This document shows positions 21,104 through 27,578 of a DNA stretch of 64,000 bases, one piece after another. The DNA lies in the NCBI RefSeq assembly GCF_030067705.1, contig NZ_JASJEX010000002.1, forward strand, positions 1 through 64,000, in the 5' to 3' direction. The stretch comes from Kribbibacterium absianum (GTDB taxonomy: Bacteria > Actinomycetota > Coriobacteriia > Coriobacteriales > Atopobiaceae). The number at the start of each line of letters is the position of its first letter. The first letter of the stretch is position 1. A program made the position numbers and the translations under genes. The notes beneath the pieces were generated by a model. The model ran no database searches and had not been told where the DNA came from. It saw only the letters and a list, made by a program, of their open reading frames with translations.

Positions 21104-22168
21104 CTAGCCCTCCCGCACGGCCAGCAGCATGCGCGGCCGGTGCGTCAGGTCTTCCTTGACCTCCACGCTCGCCCACCCCGGCTGCGAGCGCACAAGCTCG
21201 GCGGCCTGCTCCAGATGGCCCTCGTACAGCTCGCAGGCAAAAAGGCCGCCGGGGCGAAGCGCGACGGGCGCCAGCTCCACCAGCCGACGGAACACGTCCA
21301 GCCCGTCCTCGCCGCCGCAGAGCGCGAGCTTTGGCTCAAAGCCCGCCACCTCCCGGGGCAGCTCCCCCATGACGGCCGTCGGGATGTAGGGCGGGTTGCT
21401 CACGAGCACGTCGAAGGTGCCGAGCAGGTCGCCCGGAACGCCGGCCGCCAGGTCGCACTGGATCACTTCCACGGCCTCGGCAAGCCCTTGCGAGTCGCGG
21501 TTGCGCGTGGCCAGCGCCACGGCCGCCGGGGACAGGTCCGTGGCCCACACGCGCGTGCCGGGGCGCTCGCTTGCGATAGAGAGCGCGATGCAGCCGGTGC
21601 CGGTACCCACCTCCAGCACGCGAAGGCCGTTGTCGGAGAGGTCCCCGCGGTCGGCGACCAGGCTCTCGGCGAGGCCCGGCTCCTCGGCGGCGGGCTGCTC
21701 GGACTCCTCCTCAAGGGGCACGTAGCGCTCGGCGCCGTCCTCCTCCGCCTGCGGCTCGGGATCCTTCGGTTCCTCGGTGGTCGAGGGGTCGGGCTCCTCG
21801 GTGCGGGACACCGCTCGCTCGGGCAGCGCGTCCAGGTAGCCCAACACCTCCTCCACCAGCAGCTCGGTTTCTGGGCGCGGGATGAGCACCTCGCGCTCGC
21901 ACCGGATTACCAGGTGCCGAAAGGCCATCTCGCCGGTCACATACTGCAGGGGCTCGCCTGCGGCGCGGCGCTCGATAGCGGCGTGCATTTGGTCCAGCTC
22001 GGCCTTCTCCAGCGGCTCGTCGTAGGCCAGGTACAACTCGACGCGGGACTTGCCGGTGACGGCGGACAGCATCCACTCGGCCGACAGGCGCGGGTGCTCG
22101 TCTCCGTTGCGCGCCAGATAGCCGCGCGTCCATTCGAGCACGCGCTTGACGGTCCAAGGTTCAGCCAA
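21104..22168 (-). CDS. prmC: peptide chain release factor N5-glutamine methyltransferase with acidic insert
   Basis: A 354-residue enzyme that methylates the GGQ glutamine of release factors. The TTG at 22168 has AAGGGA upstream. The N-terminal domain (about 1-110) includes GEPLQYVTGEMAFRHLVIRCEREVLIPRPETE, a very conserved PrmC block. The SAM domain has LEVGTGTGCIALS and the catalytic NPPYIP. Between them, about residues 115-180, lies an acidic, Pro-rich insert (EEPDPSTTEEPKDPEP...) not found in usual PrmC, which has about 280 residues. The domain order is otherwise complete. It is separated from prfA by about 890 bp holding other genes. Confidence 0.93.
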   Translation of the reverse strand: MAEPWTVKRVLEWTRGYLARNGDEHPRLSAEWMLSAVTGKSRVELYLAYDEPLEKAELDQMHAAIERRAAGEPLQYVTGEMAFRHLVIRCEREVLIPRPETELLVEEVLGYLDALPERAVSRTEEPDPSTTEEPKDPEPQAEEDGAERYVPLEEESEQPAAEEPGLAESLVADRGDLSDNGLRVLEVGTGTGCIALSIASERPGTRVWATDLSPAAVALATRNRDSQGLAEAVEVIQCDLAAGVPGDLLGTFDVLVSNPPYIPTAVMGELPREVAGFEPKLALCGGEDGLDVFRRLVELAPVALRPGGLFACELYEGHLEQAAELVRSQPGWASVEVKEDLTHRPRMLLAVREG

Positions 22169-22210
22169 GGAGGTTCCCTTCTTCGAGGTCAGGCCTGGAC
22201 CATCATAGCC

Positions 22211-22366
22211 TCAGAGCCCCACGCGGGCCTGGAGCACGCAGAGGTCCTCATGGTGCTCGGCGTCGTAATGGGTCGCGTCCAACAGACAGAAGTCGTAGGC
22301 GTCGCCCACCGGCCGCATGCCATGGGCGTCCAGCGCGGCCAGCGAGCACACCTGCACCTGGGACAT
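22211..22366 (-). CDS. small protein, 51 residues
   Basis: A short open frame encoding MSQVQVCSLAALDAHGMRPV... and ending with a stop 42 bases before the prmC start. AAAGGGG sits six bases upstream of the ATG, a strong ribosome site. The product is acidic with His clusters (THYDAEHHED), three cysteines and no membrane segment. Third codon positions are GC-rich as in its neighbours. It has no recognisable relative. It could be a real small protein or a leader for prmC. Confidence 0.5.
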   Translation of the reverse strand: MSQVQVCSLAALDAHGMRPVGDAYDFCLLDATHYDAEHHEDLCVLQARVGL

Positions 22367-22454
22367 GGCACACCCCTTTCCTGACGTCTGGTGCCAGTGT
22401 AGGGGGTGTTGCGGCTATAGGGTCGACCGGGTTCGGCGAGGGCACGAGCCCCTG

Positions 22455-22775
22455 TCATGCAAGCCCGAACAGCTCTGCCAGAGCCTGGCGAACGTGACCC
22501 GTCGCCGCCTCGTCAAGATGGCCGATTCTGCGCTGCAGTTGGGATCGCGACAACGTCATCGGCTTGTCGACCATCACGTAACTGCGAGCCCTCAGGCCGT
22601 TCTCCGGAGTCGGTTCCAGCAAAACCCGCGCCGGCATACCCGAAGAGTCATGCGAGGTTATCAGGCAGACCACCGTGGACTCGTAGGGAAGATCCTGCTC
22701 CTGCACTACGACCACGGGACGAGGCTTGGACGCATAGCCGGAGGCACAGGCGACCCAGACTTCACCAGGCTTCAT
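22455..22775 (-). CDS. MazF/PemK-type mRNA interferase toxin
   Basis: A 106-residue toxin. The start MKPGEVWVACASG and the following KPRPVVVVQ are typical of the MazF/PemK fold, with the later block VMVDKPMTLSRSQL and a C-terminal helix. Proteins of this family cut mRNA at short motifs. The ATG at 22775 lies inside the end of the antitoxin gene (14-base overlap), a usual toxin-antitoxin coupling. It lies downstream of prfA and upstream of the small ORF and prmC. Confidence 0.88.
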   Translation of the reverse strand: MKPGEVWVACASGYASKPRPVVVVQEQDLPYESTVVCLITSHDSSGMPARVLLEPTPENGLRARSYVMVDKPMTLSRSQLQRRIGHLDEAATGHVRQALAELFGLA

Positions 22776-23013
22776 CGAGCATCCTGTCCGCCTGGCGGTA
22801 CACGAACTCGTCGGCCTCCTCCTCGCTGTCGAAAGGAGCCCAGTCGGCGGTCGGCGCGTCATTTATGCGCACGGCGAACGGAAAGCCTTGACGCCTGTTG
22901 AAGGCCAGCACAAAAACACGCAGGGCCTCTTCCGTGGTGAGCCCGAGGCTCTCCGTCAGCTCTCGGAAACGCCGAGCATCCCTGTCCTCTGTGTGGGTGG
23001 CCAGTTCAGCCAT
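22762..23013 (-). CDS. RelB/DinJ-type antitoxin
   Basis: An 83-residue antitoxin. The ATG at 23013 has GAGGAGG four to five bases upstream. The ribbon-helix-helix-like region ARRFRELTESLGLTTEEALRVFVLAF, followed by RQGFPFAVR, is the RelB/DinJ family pattern. The acidic C-terminus (DSEEEADEFVYRQADRM) would bind the toxin. It is paired with a MazF-type toxin instead of a RelE/YafQ-type one. The gap to the prfA stop is only 44 bp, so it may be read from the prfA promoter as well as its own. Confidence 0.85.
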   Translation of the reverse strand: MAELATHTEDRDARRFRELTESLGLTTEEALRVFVLAFNRRQGFPFAVRINDAPTADWAPFDSEEEADEFVYRQADRMLDEAW

Positions 23014-23057
23014 GACGACCTCCTCGGTTGACACCCAGCGTACCGCGAAACCGGCCG

Positions 23058-24125
23058 TCACACCGCCTGCGCGAGCTTCTCCGCGCGGTCCGCTGCCGCC
23101 AGCGCCTCGATCACAGAGCCCAGCGTGTCGCCGAGCAGCACGCCGTTGTACGTGCCGTTGAAGCCGATGCGGTGGTCCGTCACGCGGTCCTGCGGCTGGT
23201 TGTAGGTGCGGATCTTCTCGGAACGGTTGCCGTGCCCGATCTGGCTCTGGCGCTCGGCCCCCAGCTCTGCCTGCTGGCGCTCCAGCTCGGCCTCGTACAG
23301 GCGGGCGCGGAGCATCTGCATGCAGACCTCACGGTTCTGGATCTGGGAGCGCTGGTCCTGGGACTGCACCACGGTGTTGGTGGGCAGGTGCGTGATGCGC
23401 ACGGCGGAGTACGTGGTGTTCACGCACTGGCCGCCCGGGCCGCTTGCGCAGTAGGTGTCGATGCGCAGGTCCTGGGGGTCGATCTGGATGTCGATCTCGT
23501 CGGCCTCGGGCAGCACCGCGACCGTGGCCGTGGAGGTCTGGATGCGCCCCTGGCTCTCGGTCTTGGGCACGCGCTGCACGCGGTGCACGCCGGACTCGAA
23601 CTTGAGCAGCGAGTACACCTTGTCGCCCGTGACCTTGAACTCGATGGTCTTGAAGCCGCCGGCCTCCGACGGGCTCGAGCTCAGCACCTCGATCTTCCAG
23701 CCATGGGCCTCGGCGAAGCGCTGGTACATCTTGAAGAGGTCGCCCGCGAAGATGGCCGCCTCGTCGCCGCCGGCCGCGCCACGGATCTCGACGATGGTGT
23801 CCTTCTCGTCGTTCGGGTCGCCGGGAATTAGCATGACCTTGATCTCGTCCTCCAGGGCCGGCAGCGCCTCCTCGTTCTCGGCGATGTCGGCCTGCAAGAG
23901 CTCCTTGGCCTCGGGGTCGCTCTCCTCGCGGAGCAGCTCCTTGGCGGCGTCGATGTCGTCCAGCGCGGACAGGTAGGCCTCGGCCTTCGCGGCCAGCTCG
24001 GCCTGGGCAGCGTGCTCCTTGGCCAGCCGCGCGTACTCCTTGGGGTCGCTGTAGACGGCCGGGTCGTTGAGCTTGGCCGTCAGCTCCGCATAGGCAGCCA
24101 ACAGGGCCTCGAGCTTGTCCCGCAT
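23058..24125 (-). CDS. prfA: peptide chain release factor 1
   Basis: A 355-residue release factor reading UAA and UAG. The GGQ motif is in CASGPGGQCVNTTYSAVR (about residues 228-245), the site methylated by PrmC. The length and domain order match RF1. The ATG at 24125 has GAGGAG upstream. A plausible minus-strand -10, TAGTAT, lies at 24165-24170. In many Actinobacteria the order is prfA-prmC-sua5; here a toxin-antitoxin pair and a small ORF lie between prfA and prmC. Confidence 0.96.
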   Translation of the reverse strand: MRDKLEALLAAYAELTAKLNDPAVYSDPKEYARLAKEHAAQAELAAKAEAYLSALDDIDAAKELLREESDPEAKELLQADIAENEEALPALEDEIKVMLIPGDPNDEKDTIVEIRGAAGGDEAAIFAGDLFKMYQRFAEAHGWKIEVLSSSPSEAGGFKTIEFKVTGDKVYSLLKFESGVHRVQRVPKTESQGRIQTSTATVAVLPEADEIDIQIDPQDLRIDTYCASGPGGQCVNTTYSAVRITHLPTNTVVQSQDQRSQIQNREVCMQMLRARLYEAELERQQAELGAERQSQIGHGNRSEKIRTYNQPQDRVTDHRIGFNGTYNGVLLGDTLGSVIEALAAADRAEKLAQAV

Positions 24126-24294
24126 GATGGCTCCTCACCTTGCAAATTTCACAGAAGCTTTCCGATACTACCACGCGAGCACTGGGCTTTTGTGGCCCTC
24201 ATATGCGAGGCGCGAGCAACCGAGAACCTCGTCGGCAACGCCGTGCGCTAGGGAACAATTAACCTGTTACCGACACCATGTATCGGGAGGACCC

Positions 24295-25146
24295 ATGGCA
24301 ATCGAGATCAACAAGCCCGAGCCGCTCAAGATCGGCACCCACTACCACTACACGCTCTCCAGCTACGAGCCGGTGAGCATCACCATCACCGTGCCCACGG
24401 TGACCGACGCGGACGTGGAGTTCGCGCTCGAGAGCATCGCCCATGAGCACGGAACCACCGGGGACAAGGTGGACGACGCCTGGGTGCAGGAGAACCTCGG
24501 CGCCCCGAGCCTCGACGCCCTCAAGAAGTCCCTGCACAGCCAGCTGGAGCACATGAACTCCCAGTACGCCGAGGAGTCCAAGGCCCCCTTGGCCGCCCGC
24601 GAGCTGGCGCTGCGCCTGAACCAGTCGGTCCCGGTGGACGAGATCGCCAAGTACCGCAACCAGCTGCAGCAGTCCATGGCGTTCGAGGCCGCGCAACAGG
24701 GCATCGACCTCTCCCACTACCTGGCGCAGCTGGGCGTGAACCAGGCCTCGATGGACGCGATGCTCGACGACCGCGCCGCCCAAACCGCCGGCGAGCAGGC
24801 CGCGCTCTCCGCCTACGCGGAGGAGAAGAAGCTCAAGGTGGTGGAGGACGAGCTGCCGCGCCTGCTGCAGCTGACCAAGGAGGACGCCGAGAAGGTCGTG
24901 GAGCAGGCCCGCGGGCTGGGGCAGCTGGACGACCTCATGAGCGACGCCCGCAACGTCAAGGCCGCCAACGTGGCCGCGAGCGAGGCCACCTGCACCTATG
25001 CGCACGAGACGCCCGAGGAGGCAAAGGTGCGCTCCGAGCAGTACCACGCGATGCTCGAGATGATGCGCCAACAGGCCCAGGCCGATGAGTCCGACGAGGG
25101 CGACAAGCCGTCGCCGGAGGACAAGGGCTTCAAGCTGGTGGACTAG
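24295..25146 (+). CDS. trigger-factor C-terminal-like protein
   Basis: A 283-residue soluble protein. The ATG at 24295 has GGGAGG four bases upstream. After a short N-terminal beta region (ITITVPTVTDADVEFALESIA), the middle helical part (AQQGIDLSHYLAQLGVN... through YAEEKKLKVVEDELPRLL) resembles the arm-forming C-terminal domain of trigger factor. There is no FKBP-type isomerase domain and no complete ribosome-binding signature. I infer a chaperone-like function without isomerase activity. It stands alone on the plus strand, divergent from prfA, and ends at a strong terminator. Confidence 0.6.
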   Translation: MAIEINKPEPLKIGTHYHYTLSSYEPVSITITVPTVTDADVEFALESIAHEHGTTGDKVDDAWVQENLGAPSLDALKKSLHSQLEHMNSQYAEESKAPLAARELALRLNQSVPVDEIAKYRNQLQQSMAFEAAQQGIDLSHYLAQLGVNQASMDAMLDDRAAQTAGEQAALSAYAEEKKLKVVEDELPRLLQLTKEDAEKVVEQARGLGQLDDLMSDARNVKAANVAASEATCTYAHETPEEAKVRSEQYHAMLEMMRQQAQADESDEGDKPSPEDKGFKLVD

Positions 25147-25165
25147 GCACGTCGCCAGAACCGTT

Positions 25166-25206
25166 GCGGGGGCAGGGCCGCTTGGCAGCCCTGCCCCCGC
25201 TTTGTC
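25166..25206 (+). terminator. strong rho-independent terminator
   Basis: A perfect 13-bp stem (GCGGGGGCAGGGC / GCCCTGCCCCCGC, loop of 9) is followed by TTTGTCT. It lies 20 bases past the trigger-factor-like gene and can also separate it from the convergent ABC operon. Confidence 0.85.
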
Positions 25207-25229
25207 TCGCACGAAACGGCGCCACGCCG

Positions 25230-25943
25230 CTAGAACTGGCGGCTCTCGTACAGGCGCGCCGCAACAGCGCCGCCGAGGACCCACAGGGCCACGCCAACGC
25301 CGAGCAGCAGGCAGCCGAGACCCGCGACCCCGCCCAGCGCGTCCATGAGTCGCCCGAACGCCTCCATCGGCGCCGTGCCCCACGGACCGCCCGGGCTCAC
25401 CAGGTACGCGACGAGCGTCACGATGCCCGCGAAGAGCAGCGGCATGGCGCGAAGGCTCTTCTGCACGCCGCTCTTGAACGCCAAGGGCGCCATGAGCGCG
25501 CCGCACGCCAGCGTGCCGCCCACCGTGAGCATCAGGGAGGCCCACACGACGTCCCAGCTCGACATGCCCCTCCCCTCGAGGTTGAGGCCCTCCATGCCGG
25601 CCCACTGCCCGATGGCCATCGACACCAACGCGAGCACCACGGCGAACGCCGCGGACAACGCCACCGCGAGCGTCACAAAGGCCATGCGCCCCCACACGAC
25701 CTCGCGCCGGTCGAGCGGTGTGGTGAGCCGGAACAGCTGCCAGTCGCCGGCCTCGTCCTGGCCGAAGCTCGAGAGGAGCATCGAGAACCCTGTAGAGGCC
25801 GGGATGGCGATCAGCGCAAAGATCGGGCCGTCCTGCAGCAGGTTCACGCCCACGCCGATCAGCACCCACATCCAGGCCACCTGGACAACGTAGCCGCGCG
25901 AGCGCATCGCGTCGCTCGCCACCATCGCACGGATGCCGCTCAT
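25230..25943 (-). CDS. ABC-2 type transporter permease
   Basis: A 237-residue membrane protein with about six hydrophobic segments. The ATG at 25943 overlaps the ATPase stop in an ATGA arrangement. The pattern ASTGFSMLLSSFGQDEAGDWQLFRLTTPLDRREVVWGR resembles small ABC-2 permeases that partner YtrB-type ATPases in YtrA-controlled operons. The cargo is unknown; such systems are often induced by cell-wall-active antibiotics, which is family knowledge rather than something seen here. Confidence 0.8.
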   Translation of the reverse strand: MSGIRAMVASDAMRSRGYVVQVAWMWVLIGVGVNLLQDGPIFALIAIPASTGFSMLLSSFGQDEAGDWQLFRLTTPLDRREVVWGRMAFVTLAVALSAAFAVVLALVSMAIGQWAGMEGLNLEGRGMSSWDVVWASLMLTVGGTLACGALMAPLAFKSGVQKSLRAMPLLFAGIVTLVAYLVSPGGPWGTAPMEAFGRLMDALGGVAGLGCLLLGVGVALWVLGGAVAARLYESRQF

Positions 25944-26827
25944 CGCTTCTCTCCCTTGATCATGAGCACCATGAACTCCTCGAGCGACGGTCGCTCGACC
26001 GGAATGGTCGGCTCGGCCGCACGGAACGCGGCCGCGTCCGGCACGAGCACGTCCGTCTGGTGCGGCTTCACCAACACCCGCAGCGACCCTGCGGGGAACC
26101 GGCCCGCGAGCGCCTGGGCCTGTGCGGCCGTGCACCGTGCGATGCCGTAGCGGTCGCGGATGTCGTCCATTGGCATCTCGAAGACCTTCTGGCCCCGGTC
26201 GATGCAGAGCACCTGGTCGCCGATGTCCTCGATGTCCGTCGTGATGTGCGAGGACATCAAGATGCCGTGGCCGTCCTCGCCCATGAAGGCCCGCAACCTG
26301 TCGAGCGCGTCCTCACGGGCCATCGGGTCCAGGCCCGCCGTGGGCTCGTCCAGGATCAACAGCCGGGGATGGTGCGCCAGCGCGAACGCCAGCTGCAGCC
26401 GCATGCCCATGCCGCGGGAGAGCTCTTTGGTCTTTCGGCTCGGCGCGATGCCGGCGTCGCGCAGCTCCTTCTGGAACAGCGCCGCGTCCCAGCCCTGGTA
26501 CGCGAGCGCGCCGAAGCGCCCGACGTCCTCCACCCGGATGTCCCCAAAGGACAGCGTGTCGAACACGAAGGCGGCGCCCTCCTTGGCCTCGGCCAGCGCC
26601 TTCTCGTTCGCGCTCGGTCCGAAGCCCACCGGCACGCCCATCAGCGTCGCCGTGCCCGCGTCCCGTTTGTACGCGCCGAAGAGCGCGTGGATGGTCGTTG
26701 TCTTTCCCGAGCCGTTGGCGCCGATGAACCCGAGGACCTGTCCCTCGGGCACCGCCAACGACAGCGGCCCCAGGTGGAAGTCGCCGTAGGACTTCTCCAG
26801 GCCGTCGATACGTGCCAGGTCGGCCAT
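25940..26827 (-). CDS. ABC transporter ATP-binding protein
   Basis: A 295-residue ATPase. The ATG at 26827 has AGGAGGG seven bases upstream. Walker A is GANGSGKTTT, the signature region is LSRGMGMRLQLAFAL, and Walker B is LLILDEPTAGLDP, followed by the switch His in MSSHIT. The C-terminal 80 residues form an extra domain. It pairs with the permease gene that overlaps its 3' end and follows the GntR gene by 20 bp. Confidence 0.92.
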   Translation of the reverse strand: MADLARIDGLEKSYGDFHLGPLSLAVPEGQVLGFIGANGSGKTTTIHALFGAYKRDAGTATLMGVPVGFGPSANEKALAEAKEGAAFVFDTLSFGDIRVEDVGRFGALAYQGWDAALFQKELRDAGIAPSRKTKELSRGMGMRLQLAFALAHHPRLLILDEPTAGLDPMAREDALDRLRAFMGEDGHGILMSSHITTDIEDIGDQVLCIDRGQKVFEMPMDDIRDRYGIARCTAAQAQALAGRFPAGSLRVLVKPHQTDVLVPDAAAFRAAEPTIPVERPSLEEFMVLMIKGEKR

Positions 26828-26847
26828 GGCCGAACCCTCCTGTCGCA

Positions 26848-27225
26848 CTAGTCGTCCGTCTCCGCCAGCAGCTCCAGGCGCTCGCGCACCTCTCCGTCCG
26901 AGAAGCCCGCCTCGCGCCCGTAGTCGAGCGCCGCCTGCAGAAGCTCCTCCAGGCGCCGGTTGCGCTCCTCGGTCAGCAGCCCTTCGGCCGCCTGTGCCAC
27001 GAAGCTCCCGCGCCCCGGAACGGTGTCGATGAGCGCTTCCGCCTCGAGTTCCTGGTACGCGCGCTTGGTGGTGATCACCGAGACCCGCAGGTCGTTGGCG
27101 AGCCCTCGGATGGAGGGCAGCGCCTCGCCGGGAGCCAGCTCGCCAGCGAGAATGGCGGCCTTGAGCTGGTCCGCCACCTGCTGGTAGATGGGCTTCGCGC
27201 TGGCATTGGAGACGACGATGTCCAA
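26848..27225 (-). CDS. GntR-family regulator, YtrA subfamily
   Basis: A 125-residue regulator. The TTG at 27225 (MDIVVSNASAKPIYQQVADQLKAAIL) is chosen because AAGGCGG is five bases upstream and the length then fits the subfamily; a longer frame upstream is poor. The N-terminal winged helix includes LPSIRGLANDLRVSVITTKRAYQELEAEALI. The short helical C-terminal part lacks a sugar- or acid-binding domain, as in YtrA. It is the first gene of the ABC operon and likely represses it through the palindrome at 27283-27304. Confidence 0.9.
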   Translation of the reverse strand: MDIVVSNASAKPIYQQVADQLKAAILAGELAPGEALPSIRGLANDLRVSVITTKRAYQELEAEALIDTVPGRGSFVAQAAEGLLTEERNRRLEELLQAALDYGREAGFSDGEVRERLELLAETDD

Positions 27226-27282
27226 ATAATCCGCCTTGTCGTAGTGTTGCCGGCCAGTCGCGGAGGGCGTCCCCGCCGCGAC

Positions 27283-27304
27283 TGTGTATATCGCGATATA
27301 CACA
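27283..27304 (-). promoter_or_regulatory. 22-bp perfect palindromic operator
   Basis: The half-site TGTGTATATCG is followed directly by its exact complement CGATATACACA. On the minus strand it overlaps the downstream edge of a TATAGT -10-like box whose -35 (TTGCGC) is 16 bp upstream. It lies 58 bp before the start of the YtrA-type gene, a fitting place for autorepression. Confidence 0.75.
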
Positions 27305-27375
27305 CTATACACGCAGGCGCCGGGAGCGCAAGGACTTCGTCCAACAAAAGGGGCGCGCCGGCCCTGCCGGGTTTT

Positions 27376-27468
27376 GGTGTCACCTGAGTGACACCAACAC
27401 CGGGGTCTGGCGAGAAAACCCCAGGTGGCGAAGCAAGGGGCCCGGCTGGAGTGTCGCTTCAGTGACAC
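27376..27468. repeat. pair of GTGTCAC/GTGACAC hairpins
   Basis: The first copy, GGTGTCACCTGAGTGACACC (27376-27395), has perfect 8-bp arms. The second, GTGTCGCTTCAGTGACAC (27451-27468), is an imperfect version 75 bp on. They look like small dispersed repeat elements. Together with the repeat at 27481 they form a composite. Confidence 0.55.
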
Positions 27469-27480
27469 CTGGCCCGTGAT

Positions 27481-27509
27481 GTGCATTTGGGGACTGTCCC
27501 TAAATGCAC
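27481..27509. repeat. dispersed palindromic repeat, copy 1
   Basis: Its left arm GTGCATTTGGGGAC and right arm GTCCCTAAATGCAC surround one base. Near-identical copies lie at 57322-57358 and 58650-58686. The form is like REP elements that are moved by REP-associated transposases, but no such transposase gene is in the window. Confidence 0.8.
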
Positions 27510-27511
27510 AT

Positions 27512-27543
27512 GCGAGGGCCCCCGCAGGTGCAGGGGCCCTCGC
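27512..27543 (-). terminator. hairpin after the glycogen operon
   Basis: A perfect 10-bp GC-rich stem (GCGAGGGCCC / GGGCCCTCGC, loop of 12) lies 35 bases past the last gene of the glycogen operon. It has no strong U-run on the minus strand, so it may act as an RNA-stabilising structure or a terminator. Confidence 0.5.
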
Positions 27544-27578
27544 AGCTAGCCGGTTATGCGGTTGTCCGAGGGACGCGC

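Larger units (their letters stand above)
27226..27578. other. gene-free control and repeat region
   Basis: This 353-bp stretch holds the YtrA-type operator and promoter near its left end and several hairpin repeats (27376-27395, 27451-27468, 27481-27509, 27512-27543) towards the end of the glycogen operon. I see no convincing coding frame. Confidence 0.6.

Noticed and set aside
22189-22458. Minus-strand frame of 89 residues over the small ORF
   Set aside because: The frame used by the 51-residue ORF has a proper ribosome site and a more protein-like sequence; this one is rich in Arg, Thr and Pro.
24259-25869. Minus-strand frame of 536 residues
   Set aside because: It runs across the trigger-factor-like gene, a strong terminator and into the ABC permease in the wrong frame.
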